From NCBI RefSeq assembly GCF_002288925.2, contig NW_022098004.1:12289347-12353346 (forward strand): a stretch of 64,000 nucleotides of DNA. The letters are read 5' to 3'. The translations under genes were made by a program, and so were the position numbers. Numbering within the stretch: position 1 is the stretch's first letter; the number at the start of each line of letters is the position of its first letter. Origin of the DNA: Delphinapterus leucas. Its lineage: Eukaryota > Chordata > Mammalia > Artiodactyla > Monodontidae. The notes under the pieces are model-generated. The model searched no databases, had not been told where the DNA came from, and saw only the letters and a list, made by a program, of their open reading frames with translations. Positions 30,640 through 42,851 of this stretch are shown here, in pieces.

Positions 30640-31130
30640 TAAAAAATGACCTATAGTCCTACCACTTAAATTTTTTTCAGAAAGAAGGAAGTGAAATTTC
30701 CTTGCTACCTGCCTGTTCTTTCATTCCCAGCCCCAGAGGCTAATAATTTTAGCTGGTTATCAGTTATGTTCCAGTCCTTCCCTTACTATGCTAGTATATT
30801 GTAATCATATAACATTAAAACAAAAATGGACTCACTCTTCTCCATTAATCTGCAACGTGTATTTTTGCTTAAACAGTCTATCTTGGGCATCTTTCCAGGT
30901 CCAGTATAAACGTCTACATTTTTTTATGCCTGCATGATATTCTGTTGTGTGAATATTCTATAATTTGAATAACCATTCCCTTATTGGTGAACATTTAGTT
31001 TTCCAAATTTTACAGTTATGAATAGTTCCATAATAATCCTTGCACATATATTTTTTTATGTTCTCATGCTGTTATTTCTGGAGGACAGATTCTTAGAAGT
31101 GGGATTGCTGGCTCTTCAAATGTGTGCACC
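30640..31130 (-). repeat. Ancient L1 remnant
   Basis: Phrases such as GCATGATATTCTGTTGTGTG, GAATAACCATTCCCTTATTGGTGAACATTTAG and TTCTTAGAAGTGGGATTGCTGG are the reversed 3' part of old L1 families. Confidence 0.65.
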
Positions 31131-31139
31131 TTAAATCAT

Positions 31140-31618
31140 AATAAATGCTGCCAAATAGACAAGAAAAATTTGAAATCTCTCCAGTGTTACATGAGAGGGA
31201 GGGCCCATTTCCGCACGCCATTACTAGTATTCACGGTTTCTCCACAATCATTATGTTAACTGAGTCTTCATAACCTGCTGGTTTGCATTGTGGCTTAAAA
31301 TTTCCCCTCCTTTGAAAACCTTTACCGAAAACATTTTTTTTTCAAGAATTAATCTAGTGCTACATTTTTGTGCATTTGGCAAATATTAAAGAACTAATTA
31401 AGGTTTGGGTATCACCTATAGGTAGTCTCCATATTGTATCAAATCATGAAAGTTAATTAATTCTCAGTCATTTAAGAGTTCAGGTAAAAATCTGAGTTTT
31501 ATAAACACACTGAGAGCAATCGTGAGCCGATTTAGAGACTGTATATTATAGATTCTTTAAAATGCTGTGTGTTATTTCTCTCTTTATGTCCATAGTGTTG
31601 GAAGTTACTATCCCCCAA

Positions 31619-31625
<7 letters not shown>
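31140..31625. other. Intron sequence, nothing firm
   Basis: Possibly continues the old L1 at its left edge (AATAGACAAGAAAAATTTG); otherwise unassigned. Confidence 0.35.
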
Positions 31626-31637
<12 letters not shown>

Positions 31638-31650
<13 letters not shown>

Positions 31651-31843
31651 CGCGGTACGCGGGCCTCTCACTGCTGCTGCCTCTCCTGTTGTGGAGCACA
31701 GGCTCCAGACGCGCAGGCCCAGCGGCCACGGCTCATGGGCCCAGCCGCTCCGCGGCATGTCGGATCCTCCCGGACCGGGGCACGAACCCGCGTTCCCTGC
31801 ATCGGCAGGCGGACTTGCAACCACTGTGCCACCAGGGAAGCCC
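31638..31843 (-). repeat. M-form CHR-type SINE
   Basis: CGCGGTACGCGGGCCTCTCAC to ACCAGGGAAGCCC. Confidence 0.95.
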
Positions 31844-31847
31844 TATT

Positions 31848-31952
31848 TTTTAAACATCTTGATTGGAGTATAACTGCTTTACAATTGTGTGTTAGTTTCT
31901 GCCTTATAACGAAGTGAATCAGCTATACATATACATATACCCCCATATCCGA
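31848..31952 (-). repeat. L1 3' end, 5'-truncated to about 105 bp
   Basis: AACATCTTGATTGGAGTATAAC, TTTCTGCCTTATAACGAAGTG, ATACATATACCCCCATATCC. Confidence 0.88.
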
Positions 31953-32907
31953 AATGTTTTAATGTCAGTAAAGCATGTCATTTGTCCTAAGTATAGCAGT
32001 CAGTGATTCTTATGTTCTGATCACGTTTTTTTGTGTTTTTTTTTAACATCTTTATTGGAGTATAATTGCTTTACAGTGGTTTGTTAGTTTCTGCTTTATA
32101 AGAAAGTGAATCAGTCATACATATACATGTTTTCCCATATCTCTTCCCTCTTGCGTCTCCCTCCCTCCCACCCTCCCTATCCCACCCCTCTAGGTGGTCA
32201 CAAACCACCTAGCTGATCTCCCTGTGCTATGCGGCTACTTCCCACTAGTTATCTATTTTACGTTTGGTAGTGTATATATGTCCATGACACTCTCTCACTC
32301 ACTTTGTCACAGCTTCCCCCTCCCTATATCCTCAAGTCCATGCTCTAGTAGGTCTGTGTCTTTATTCCTGCCTTACCCCTAGGTTCTTCATGACTTTTTT
32401 TTTTCTTAGATTCCATATATATGTGTTAGCATACGGTATTTGTTTTTCTCTTTCTGATTTACTTCACTATGTATGACAGACTCTAGGTCCATCCACCTCA
32501 CTACAAATAACTCAATTTCGTTTCTTTTTATGGCTAAGTAATATTCCATTGTATATATGTGCCACATCTTCTTTATCCATTCATCTGTCGATGGACACTT
32601 AGGTTGCTTCCATCTCCTGGCTATTGTAAATAGAGCTGCAATGAACATTTTGGTACATAACTCTTTGAATTATGGTTTTCTCAGGGTATATGCCCAGTAG
32701 TGGGATTGCTGGGTCATATGGTAGTTCTATTTGTAGTTTATTAAGGAACCCCCATACTGTTCTCCATAGTGGCTGTATCAATTTACATTCCCACCAACAG
32801 TGCAGGAGGGTTCCCTTTTTGCCACACCCTCTCCAGCATTTATTGTTTCTAGATTTTTTGATGATGGCCATTCTGACTGGTGTGAGATGATACCTGATTG
32901 TAGTTTT

Positions 32908-33120
32908 TTTTTTCTCTTTTTTTTTTTTGCGGTATGCGGGCCTCTCACTGTTGTGGTTTCTCCCGTTGTGGAGCACAGGCTCCGGACGCGCAGGCTCAGC
33001 AGCCATGGCTCACGGGCGCAGCTGCTCCGTGGCACGTGGGATCTTCCTGGACTAGGGCACAAACCCGTGTCCCCTGCATCGGCAGGTGGACTCTCAACCA
33101 CTGTGCCACCAGGGAAGCCC
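32908..33120 (-). repeat. M-form CHR-type SINE inside L1
   Basis: TSD ATTGTAGTTTT at both ends (about 32897 and 33123). Inserted after the L1. Confidence 0.95.
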
Positions 33121-34266
33121 TCATTGTAGTTTTGATTTGCATTTCTCTAATGATTAATGATGTTGAGCATTCTTTCATGTGTCTGTTGGCAGTCTGTATA
33201 TCTTCTTTGGAGAAATGTCTATTTAGGTCTTCTGCCCATCTTTGGATTGGGTTGTTTGTGTTTTTGTTATTGAGCTGCATGAGCTGCTTGTAAATTTTGG
33301 AGATTAATCCTTTGCCAGTTGCTTCATTTGCAAATATTTTCTCCCATTCTGAGGGTTGTCTTTTGGTCTTGTTTATGGTTTCCTTTGCTGTTCAAAAGCT
33401 TTGAAGTTTCATTAGGTCCCATTTTTTTATTTTTGTTTTTATTTCCATTTCTCTAGGAGGTGGGTCAAAAAGGATCTTGCTGTGATTTATGTCATAGAGT
33501 GTTCTGCCTATGTTTTCCTCTAAGAGTTTGATAGTGTCTGGTCTTACATTTAGGTCTTTAATCCATTTTGAGTTTATTTTTGTGTATGGTGTTAGGGAGT
33601 GTTCTAATTTCATACTTTTACATGTACCTGTCTAATTTTCCCAGCACCACTTATTGAAGAGGCTGTCTTTTCTCCACTGTATATTCTTGCCTCCTTTATC
33701 AAAGATAAGGTGACCATATGTTCGTGGGTTTATCTCTAAGCTTTCTATCCTGTTCCATTGATCTATATTTCTGTTTTTGTGCCAGTACCATACTGTCTTG
33801 ATTACTGTAGCTTTGTAGTATAGTCTGAAGTCAGGGAGCCTGATTCCTACAGCTCATTTTTCGTTCTCAAGATTGCTTTGGCTGTGCGGGGTCTTTTGTG
33901 TTTCCATGCAAATTGTGAAATTTTTTGTTCTAGTTCTGTGAAAAATGCCAGTGGTAGTTTGATAGGGATTGCATTGAATCTGTAGATTGCTTTGGGTAGT
34001 AGAGTCATTTTCACAATGTTGATTCTTCCAATGCAAGACCATGGTATATCTCTCCATCTATTTGTATCATCTTTAATTTCTTTCATCAGTGTCTTATAAT
34101 TTTCTGCATACAGGTCTTTTGTCTCCTTAGGTAGGTTTATTCCTAGATATTTTATTCTTTTTTTTTGCAGTGGTAAATGGGAGTGTTTTCTTAATTTCAC
34201 TTTCAGATTTTTCATCATTAATGCATAAGAATGCCAGAGATTTCTGTGCATTAATTTTGTATCTTG

Positions 34267-34743
34267 CTACTTTACCAATTCATTGATTAGCTCTAGTAGT
34301 TTTCTGGTAGCATCTTTAGGGTTCTCTATGTATAGTATCATGTGATCTGCAAACAGTGACAGCTTTACTTCTTCTTTTCCGATTTGGATTCCTTTTGTTT
34401 CTTTTTCTTCTCTGATTGCTGTGGCTAAAACTTCCAAAACTATGTTGAATAAGAGCGGTGAGAGTGGGCAACCTTGTCTTGTTCCTAATCTTAGTGGAAA
34501 TGGTTTCAGTTTTTCACCATTGAGGACGATGTTGGCTGTGGGTTTGTCATATATGGCCTTTATTATGTTGAGGAAAGTTCCCTCTATGGCTACTTTCTGC
34601 AAGGTTTTTATCATAAATGGATGTTGAATTTTGTCGAAAGCTTTCTCTGCATCTATTGAGTTGATCATATGGTTTTTCTCCTTCAATTTGCTAATATGGT
34701 GTATCACGTTGATTGATTTGCATATATTGAAGAATCCTTGCAT
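34267..34743 (-). pseudogene. L1 ORF2 reverse-transcriptase fragment with altered active site
   Basis: 158-codon open piece: [33 protein letters not shown] (RT motif), then [16 protein letters not shown], where intact elements have F/YADD. The second catalytic Asp is replaced by His, so it could not be active even if full length. Neighbouring pieces of the same protein: 35104-34901 ([19 protein letters not shown]), 34251-33847, 33613-33392 and 32648-32406 (C-terminal DEWIKKMWHIYTMEYYLAIK). Confidence 0.93.
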
Positions 34744-35137
34744 TCCAGAATAAACCCCACTTGATCATGGTGTATGACCCTTTTAATGTGCTGTTGGATT
34801 CTGTTTGCTAGTATTTTGTTGAGGATTTTTGCATCTACGTTCATCAGTGATATTGGCCTGTAGTTTTCTTTTTTTGTGACATCTTTGTCTGATTTTGGTA
34901 TCAGGATGATGGTGGCCTCGTAGAATGAGTTTGGGGTGTTCCTCCCTCTGCTATATTTTGGAAGAGTTTGAGAAGGATAGGTGTTAGCTCTTCTCTAAAT
35001 GTTCGATAGAATTCGCCTGAGAAGCCATCTGGTCCTGGGCTTTTGTTTGTTGGAAGATTTTTAATCACAGTTTCAATTTCAGTGCTTGTGATTAGTCTGT
35101 TCATATTTTCTATTTCTTCCTGGTCTGATCACGTTTT

Positions 35138-36109
35138 GATACAGGCATCTTGCTGCTGTTTGGTGGAAGGTTATGATTATATAGAAAGATACATATTTGA
35201 TAAATAATTTAATTTGGATTGGGGGATTTTTCTTACGGGAGAGGCTGAGAAGCTGTGTTCTGATTATTTTGGTCAGGGATTGAAATTCAGGCTGATTTGA
35301 GGTGCAGCACTTACTATATTCAGTTACTTGCTCTGGATTCTTGCCAAAACCCTGTTATCCAAGGGAACCTATGATAAATTTCAGCTGAAATAATTTAAAA
35401 TTTGTAACCTAGGCTAATATTTCTGTATCATTAAGAAAATGGAAGATTCTGAAAATCATTAATCTTTAGATACAGTAATTCTGGATGCTTATGACCATAA
35501 AAAGCAGTCACAACCTTTTGAATGTTAGACTTTACTTGAATTTGCAATATTTACAATTAGTAGCTGCTTATTTAGAATGAGCAGGAAAAACCCACACTTT
35601 GCATTGGCTTTTGCTTTAAACCGGGATCATTTAGCCCCAGCTGCGTGCAGAATGGTGAACTATAGGGGGCAGGAACCAAAAGAGGAGAGTGTGACATAAC
35701 TTATTTGGACCAGAAGTGAGAATTAGAAAGATGTAAGGGATCCCATTTACAAAACATTCTTGATCTTGGGCTCTTGTTTAGTGTAACTAGTTTCAAAGAA
35801 AAGATTTGAGGAAGTTCCCTTTAGAGCACAGTAACCACAAGCATCATGTCTGCTTCCCAGCCATGTTTCTGTATGTGCTGTGGGTTAACTAAATCCAAGT
35901 TTTTGATAGCCTTTCAGAAAGTTATTCTGATGTAGCTTACGTTGGACCTGTTTGGACCTCAATTTCTCGGTCTTGTTGTGGTGAAGCCAACTTTCCTACT
36001 GGGCTAACTTGGTGGATTAGCTATGTGTTTTATAGTATCATACAAGAATGAGCCAGGCAGAATTTCAGCATGAAGCCTTAGATTATGAAGTATCTGTCTT
36101 TATAAAACT
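35138..36109. other. Unique-looking intron sequence
   Basis: No repeat or coding signal recognised. Confidence 0.4.
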
Positions 36110-36120
36110 GGAGTTATATA

Positions 36121-36339
36121 TACATTTTTTTTGTTTTTGTTTTTGTGGTACGCGGACCTCTCACTGCTGTGGCCTCTCCTGTTGCCGGAGCACAGGCTCC
36201 GGACACGCAGGCCCAGCGGCCATGGCTCACGGGCCCAGCTGCTCCGCGNNNNNNNNNNNNNNNNNNNNNNNNNNNNNNNNCCCGTGTCCCCTGCATCAGC
36301 AGGCAGACTCTCAACCACTGCGTCACCAGGGAAGCCCCC
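36121..36339 (-). repeat. M-form CHR-type SINE containing the N gap
   Basis: TSD GGAGTTATATA at 36110-36120 and 36340-36350. 32 unknown bases at 36249-36280 replace part of the body. Confidence 0.93.
36249..36280. other. Assembly gap (32 N)
   Basis: Run of N inside a SINE. By comparison with full copies about 45 bases are expected there, so the N length is roughly but not exactly right. Confidence 0.98.
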
Positions 36340-36359
36340 GGAGTTATATATTTTTAAAA

Positions 36360-37040
36360 CTCCTTTGAAATAGGACTTTGGTTAGCACCGTAATGAAAGC
36401 AAAGGATCTGTGCTTCCCAGATAGTAGGGAAAGTTCATGATAAAGGCTTGTATTTTCCTTACATTTTATCAATCCTTGGGGAAATTGATTAGCAATGGAA
36501 AATGGCACACAACTTCATCCTCTCAGTATGGTATGTCATCTAATTATGATACACTATCTCAGGACACCCCTTCCTGATAAGACTCTAAGCTACCTTTTCT
36601 GCATTTGTGTAGAGTTTTCTCAAGATTCACAGGCCTCCTCTCTTTATGCATTTAAATAATGTCATTCATCTACTCCAACAGCTTTAACCATCTCTTCTAT
36701 GTTGGTGGTTCTCTGTCCTTTCAGAACTGCCTTTCTCCTGAGCTCCAGACCCTCACTGCATATTTCTCACTGCTTGCTGAAAGTTTATTCTGAATCCCCT
36801 TGACACCACAGTGGTCCAACATTTAATTCATTTTCTCTTAACTTGTTCCATTTTACAGTGCTGGAGAAATGGAGTCTGTGTAGTTAAGTAGCTTGTCAGA
36901 GAGAGTACCTAAACTAAAGCTTCTTTGTATTCCAGTGTTCTTTTCTGCTGGGTCACACTGCCTGTCTCTGGAGAAAAAATATACCACCACTATTTCCTGA
37001 CTCACTCAGTCTCAACCTCAGTGCTGTCTTCTTCCCTTTC
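36360..37040. other. Unique-looking intron sequence
   Basis: Pyrimidine-rich in its second half, no feature recognised. Confidence 0.4.
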
Positions 37041-37044
37041 TTTT

Positions 37045-37119
37045 CCCTGCCCACCGCCCCCCCCCCCCCCACCCCCCTGCCCACAGCCCCCCCCACCCCC
37101 ACCCCTCTGCCCACAGCCC
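37045..37119. repeat. C-rich minisatellite, about 30-bp unit
   Basis: CCTGCCCACCGCCCC.. and two further CTGCCCACAGCCC.. units separated by C runs broken by A. The - strand has at least four G runs and could form a G-quadruplex. Confidence 0.85.
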
Positions 37120-37129
37120 AATCCTTGAA

Positions 37130-37845
37130 GTCCTTTTAATTCCACCATCAAAATGTCTATAAATATTCATTTATATTCTTACCTCCCTCTCCTCCCCCTC
37201 TTCTCTCTATATTTCATCTTCATTCCCATTGCCTTTTTTCTGGGTCTTTCTGCAGATTCTCTCTGTGGTAATTGGAATATTTTCTAAAGTCTTTTGAAAA
37301 GCTTAGACTATTAGAATTGTTTCCTAAGTTTACTTAAAGGCAACAGTCCTTCTTCCTATATGCACCCGGAATGCTGCTGCTGGGATAAGAGATTTGTGGC
37401 AGAAATTCAGTTTAGATCCTATCACTTGCTCAAAAATTTGATCCTTGTTACCTACTATTAAGTTCAAATGCTTTAGCCTAATATTAGTGAACAACATACT
37501 ACTTTAGTTCCAGCCAACCACACTTTTTTCTGTTACTCTGTTTGGCAGCCAGAAAGAAGTCCTTCTCTTTGCCCCATATTTTCCTCCCTTAGCTTATTCA
37601 GACAACCCACTCCCACCCCCAGGTGCTCTCATCTCTCCCCATCTATGGGAATCCTGCCCATTTTTCAAGCCCAGCTCTGCCCTCCCACACTCTTTTCTGA
37701 TACAGGTCCTCTCTCTCTACTGCTGTTCCACTAATGGCCCTTTAAATATTGGACCATGAAGTATAGTTATTTTATTCTTTCTTATTCATGCCTTAAGAAG
37801 AATAAAGCTCTTTTAAGATCTTTTCTTTGACTTCGGATTTCTGCA
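37130..37845. other. Pyrimidine-rich intron sequence
   Basis: CT-rich on the + strand (CTCCCTCTCCTCCCCCTCTTCTCTC); no repeat family named. Confidence 0.4.
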
Positions 37846-37849
37846 GTTT

Positions 37850-38470
37850 CAATACAATGTAGATGGTATGGATCTAGTTTTGTTTCTTAAATCTGAGACT
37901 TCATGCCTTTTGAAAGTTCTGAAAATTTCTGAGGCATTATCTCTTTGAATATTGTCTGTTTGCATTTTATTATCTCCTTTTAGAACTCCTATATGTCAGA
38001 TCTTTTCATTTAGTCCTCAGTATCACTTCACTTTTCTTTGGTATTTTTCATCTCACTATTTCTCTGAGTTGCCTTCTGGCTGTTTCCTGTGTTCTAGTTT
38101 TTTACTTTTTCTTCAGCTGTGTCTGATCTATTTTAACTTGTTCATTGAGTTTCATTTCAGTGACTACGTTTTTTATTTTTAGAATTTTTAGTTGATTTGT
38201 TTTCAAATCTGCCTGTTATTTTTTTCATGGTATCTCATTCATATGGTTTTGAGGTTTTCTTTTATATTCATAATCATTTTAAGTACTTTCTTTATAGTGT
38301 CTGTCTGATGGTTCTTTTATCAGAAGTTCTTTGAGTTCTAAAGCTGTCTTTATTTCATTTGTTGTCTCTCTTATAGTGGATTATTTCCTTTTGTGTTTAG
38401 TATTCTTTACTCATCTTTAGTAAGGTTTTGTCTTGGAGTGATCTCATGGCCTAGTGAAGCTGTATTTCTC
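37850..38470 (-). repeat. Ancient L1/HAL1-like remnant
   Basis: GAGGCATTATCTCTTTGAATATTG and TTTTAGAACTCCTATATGTCAG look like reversed, very diverged L1-type coding sequence. No frame survives. Confidence 0.45.
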
Positions 38471-38474
38471 AAAA

Positions 38475-39310
38475 GTGGAGATGAATTCTCTACTAGATGC
38501 CCTGGCTTGGGCTAATATTTATGTTAATTTTTTTTTGCTTTGAAGTTTCTAAAACACTCAGCTATTATAATTAAAGTGACTGTGAACCCCAACTCCATGT
38601 GATTGCAGGCCCAGGGTTCCAGTTCTCAGGGGATACTTTTTTCCTTCTTTTCCCTACTGCCCAAGCAGAGAGACGTTTTCTTGTCTGCTCCATGGGCTGT
38701 TAGGTGAATTTTTCCTAGTGTGTCCTTTCCCTGAGGATAAAGTAGCTTCTACTTTATTTGAGGTTTTGGTTCTAGTGTTCCACCTTTTATAAGTCCAAGA
38801 CCAGCCCTGTTATCATGTGGATAACAAAACCCAGGGCGGAAGTTATTGAAACTTCTTCCCCACCCCATTCACCCCCTTGTAGCCACTATATCAACTTACA
38901 TGCTACCACTGTGGTTTTCAGTTCCTTCTTTGATCCAGGCACCCTGGGGGTTTCCCTTTCTTTCTTGTGGGTTCAGCTATACATTTAAAATAATTTTTGT
39001 TATATTTTAATCTAGCATTTCTAGGTCTTTATCTGGAAAATGTTTAGGTTATATTAAACATTCATCTTGCCTGAACTGGAGTGAATTCTTTAAGGGCAGA
39101 TATCCTGTATTTCTCTTTTAAAAGTGTTTCCCTGCAACTAGTACCAAGTTGTTCATTACAAGTGGTGAATTTGAGTAACTCAAAGGAAATACTTCTGATC
39201 ACTCTGAGCATAGGAAGAAATACCCAATACTCTTTAAAAATACATTTGATGACTTATCTTTCATATCAGATATGAACTGGTGCTTCTCCTAAAACCTGTT
39301 GATTTTCACC
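38475..39310. other. Intron sequence
   Basis: Nothing confidently recognised. Confidence 0.35.
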
Positions 39311-39330
39311 ATTAAAATACTTTGTATCTT

Positions 39331-39541
39331 GGGGCTTCCCTGGTGGTGCAGTGGTTGAGAGTCCGCCTGCCGATGCAGGGAACACGGGTTCGTGCCCCGG
39401 TCCAGGATGATCCCACATGCCACGGAGCGGCTAGGCCAGTGAGCCATGGCCGCTGAGCCTGCGCGTCCAGAGCCTGTGCTCCGCGACGGGAGAGGCCACA
39501 ACAGTGAGAGGCCCACGTACCTGAAAAAAACAAAAAAAAAA
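39331..39541 (+). repeat. M-form CHR-type SINE
   Basis: Exact TSD ACTTTGTATCTT at 39319-39330 and 39542-39553. Confidence 0.95.
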
Positions 39542-39751
39542 ACTTTGTATCTTAAATATCTGATGCTTTTCTTTTCTCTTTTGAGCTATTTACTGCATTG
39601 TTCCCATTGTTGGTTTTCCCTGTTCTGTTCAGAAACAAAATATCTGGGAATATTTTTTTACATAATTTCTAAAACATCCATGAATTTTCTTATGTGAAAT
39701 TCCCTCATATCTATATCAGTCTATTTGTAACTCCCTGTTTCAGCTCTGTCT

Positions 39752-40094
39752 TTTTTTTTTTTTTTTTTTTTTTGGCTGCGTTGGGTCTTTGTTGCTGCAC
39801 GTGGGCTTTCTCTAGTCGTGGCGAGTGGAGGCTACTCTTTGTTGCGGTGCGCGGGATTCTCATTGCGGTGGCTTCTCTTGTTGTGGAGCACGGGCTCTAG
39901 GTGCACGGGCTTCAGTAGTTGCAGCACGTGGGCTCAGTAGTTGTGGCTCACGGGCTCTAGAGTGCAGGCTCAGTAGTTGTGGCACACGGGCTTAGTTGCT
40001 CCGAGGCATGTGGGATCTTCCCGGACCAGGGCTCGAACCCATGTCCCCTGCATTGGCAGGCAGATTCTTAACCATTGCACTGCCAGGGAAGACC
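39752..40094 (-). repeat. L-form CHR-type SINE
   Basis: Long poly-T, then GGCTGCGTTGGGTCTTTGTTGC to GCCAGGGAAGACC. Confidence 0.94.
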
Positions 40095-40665
40095 CTGGAC
40101 CTTCTTTTTGTCTGTCTGGTCTGACCTCCTCAGAGATCTGCAAGAAATTTCATAAATGCCACCCTTCATGGGAGGCAAGGAGCTGAATATTCAAAACCCT
40201 TGATTTCCCAGCACCCTTTGTAGCTAGTTTTCAGTCAGGAACCTTGGCTTCATGAATCAGCTATGTGCCCAGCATTTTGAGTCCAGGCCTAGTGAGGCAG
40301 AGGCAGGGAATTCCAAAAATCTTCTTGGGCCTACGTAGGGGTGCCAGCTGCAGTATGTGGATGGTGTCCATGACAGCAGCGTCCTCATCAGTCTAGGTTT
40401 GCAGTGTGATTTGGGGGCATTGTTTCTGGCCTCTGAACTTTGTTCTTGAATCCTCCTGGATTTTGATGAGTAACCCAATACCTTTTTTTTTTAATTAAAC
40501 TTTGTAATTTGAGAGATTGTAGACTCACATGCAGTTGTATAAAATAACACAGTTTTCTTGACTCTTTGACCCAGATTCCCCTTATGGTAACATCTTGCAG
40601 TATCATAAATAAAGTTTTACAAATATTTGTGTACAGGCTTTTGTGTGAATGTAAGTGTGTGAGCT
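40095..40665. other. Unique-looking intron sequence
   Basis: No feature recognised. Confidence 0.4.
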
Positions 40666-40671
40666 TGTGTG

Positions 40672-40803
40672 GGGTTTTTTTGGGGGGGCGGGGGTGGGCC
40701 TTGTCGCGCATCTTGCAGGATCTTAGTTCCCCAAGCAGGGATTGAACCCTATCCACAGCAATGAAAGCACTGAGTCCTAACCACTGGACCACCAGGGAAT
40801 TCC
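40672..40803 (-). repeat. S-form CHR-type SINE
   Basis: G-rich 3' side, GGGATTGAACCCTATCC and 5' end ACCAGGGAATTCCC. TAAGTGTGT on both sides. Confidence 0.87.
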
Positions 40804-40825
40804 CATAAGTGTGTCATTTTTGTGT

Positions 40826-41362
40826 GAACAGGTTTTCTATTGCTACTGTAACAAATTACTACAAGTGTAGCTGCTTACATAGCACAAGTTTATTGTCTTA
40901 CAGTTTTGCAGACTGGAAGTCCAACACTGTGGTCTCACCATGCTAAAATCAAAGCAGGTCTGAGTTCCTAGTGAGTGTAGGACTAAGGTCCTCATTTTCT
41001 TGCTTTCAGCTATGGACCTTCCCAGCTTCTAGAGATCATCCACATTCCTTGGCTCATGGCCCCCTACTGTTTTAAAAGCCAGCAGCAACTGGTTGATTCC
41101 CTCTCAAACTGTGAAGGTCTACTCCTTCCTTCATCTCATCTCTAACCCAGCTGAGAAGGGGTCTCCACTTTTAAGGACTCCTTTGATTAGATTGGGCCCA
41201 GATTGATAATCGAGGATAATCTCCCCTATCTCAAGGTCCATACCCTTAATCACATCTGCAAAGTCCTTTTTGCATGTAAGGTGAGATAACTAATTCATAG
41301 ATTCCAGGAGGGTAGGAAGTAAGTATTTTTTTGGGGGGGTGGTAGTCATTATTCTGCTCACC
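40826..41362 (-). repeat. MLT1-type MaLR LTR, antisense
   Basis: Begins TTTTCTATTGCTACTGTAACAAATTACTACAAG and runs through GATTAGATTGGGCCCAGATTGATAATC, CAAGGTCCATACCC and ATTATTCTGCTCACCACA. This is the reversed layout of an ERVL-MaLR LTR. No internal viral sequence. Confidence 0.75.
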
Positions 41363-41364
41363 AC

Positions 41365-42291
41365 AATTAAAATTTCATTTCTCAGAGGTAAATGTTCTGA
41401 GAGGGGTCAGTTGCTGGGTCATGTGGTAATTGAATGTATAGTTTTTATAAGAAACTGCCGAACTTTTCCAAAGGGGCTGTACTATTTCACATTTCCAGCA
41501 GCAGTGTGTAAGGGATTTTAGTTTCTCTGCATCCTTGTCAACATTTGGCATGGTCATTATTTTTTATTTTAGCCACTCCAGTAGGTGTGTAGTGATATAT
41601 ATTTCCCTAAGGTGTTAAATACCTTTTCATGTGCTCTTCTGCCATATATATATCCTCTTTGGTGAAATGACTGTTCATGTCTTTTGCCCATTTTCTAACC
41701 GGATTGTTTGGACTTTCGAGTTTTAAGAGTTGTCTGTAAATTCTAGATACTTGTCCTTTATCAGATATGTGGTTTGCAAATCCTTTCTTCCAGTGTGTAG
41801 CTTGTCTTATCCTTTTAAGAGGATCTTTCACAGGGCATATATTTTTAATTATGGTGAAGTCCAATTTATCAGTTTCTCCTTTTATGGATTTTACTTCCAG
41901 TGTCAAGTCTAAGAATTTTTGTATAAGGCATGATTTTTAATTACTTTATTTTATTTTATTTATTTTTTCCTATGCTGTCCTACTTCTAGCACCATTTGTT
42001 GAAAAGGCTGTCTTTGAATTGCTTTTGCCCTTTTGTCAAAAATCAGTTTGGCTTATGGTTCTGTTTCTGGGTTCTCTGTTCCATTGACATGTGTCTATCC
42101 CACAATCTTGATTACTGACCTATAAAATAAATCTTGAAATCTGGTAGGCTGATTTCTCCCACTTTATTATTTCTTTTCAGAAGTATTTTTTTAAACAATT
42201 TTAGTTCCTTTACCTTTTCTTATGAATTTTAGAATAATTTTGTCTGTATCTACAAAAACTCTGGGATTTTGATAGGAATTGCATTAAACCT
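41365..42291 (-). repeat. Ancient L1, segment 1 (3' part of ORF2 and 3'UTR)
   Basis: Reversed text such as CTGGGTCATGTGGTAATTG, GCCACTCCAGTAGGTGTGTAG, TTTGCCCATTTTCTAACCGG and GATAGGAATTGCATTAAACC. Continues after the LTR insertion at 42852. Confidence 0.8.
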
Positions 42292-42851
42292 TATTATGGA
42301 CTGAATTGTGTCCCCCTCCCCCCCAAAATTTATATTTTGAAGCCTTAACCCCCAATGTGACTGTATTTTGGGATAAGGTATTAAGGAGGTAACTAAGGTT
42401 AAATGAGGTCATAAAGGGTGGGTCCTAATCCAGTAGGACCCCTCTCCTTATAAGAAGAGGAAGAGGGACTTCCCTGGTGGTCCAGTGGTTAAGACTCCGG
42501 CTCCCAATGCAGGGGGCCTGGGTTCAATCCCTGGTCAGGGAGCTAGATCCCACATGATGCAACTAAGATCCTGTGTGCCATGCAACTAGGACCTGGTGCA
42601 GTCAAATAAATAAATAAATATTAAAAAAAAAAAGAGGAAGAGACACCAGAAACCTCTCTTTCCAAACATTCACAGAGAAGAGGCCATGTGAAGACACAGC
42701 AAGAAGGTACCTGTTTGCCAGCTAGGAAGAGAGGTCTTACCTTGATCTTGGATTTGCAGCCTCCAGAGCTGTGAGGAAATGCCTTTCTGTTGTTTTAAAT
42801 CACCTGTCTGTGGTATTCTGTTATGGCAGCCCAAGCAGACTAATACAGACC
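42292..42851 (+). repeat. MLT1-type MaLR LTR, split by a SINE
   Basis: TTATGGACTGAATTGTGTCCCCC, AACCCCCAATGTGACTGTATTT, TTATAAGAAGAGGAAGAG[SINE]ACACCAG, CTTGATCTTGGATTTGCAGCC, GGCAGCCCAAGCAGACTAATACAG. It lies inside the old L1 (L1 text resumes immediately). The usual AATAAA is degraded. Confidence 0.88.
42466..42632 (+). repeat. CHR-type SINE variant in the MLT1 LTR
   Basis: GGGACTTCCCTGGTGGTCCAG head, about 165 bp with a (AAAT)n tail. TSD AAGAGGAAGAG on both sides. Confidence 0.93.

Larger units (their letters stand above)
32030..35123 (-). mobile_element. L1 retrotransposon, 5'-truncated (reverse transcriptase to 3' end)
   Basis: Exact 14-bp TSD TCTGATCACGTTTT at 32016-32029 and 35124-35137. 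In element direction it begins at the RT amino-terminal region (QEEIENMN) and runs through RT, the C-terminal segment and the 3'UTR (CTCCAATAAAGATGTTAAAA end). ORF2 is broken into several frames. An M-form SINE sits inside at 32908-33120. Confidence 0.95.
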
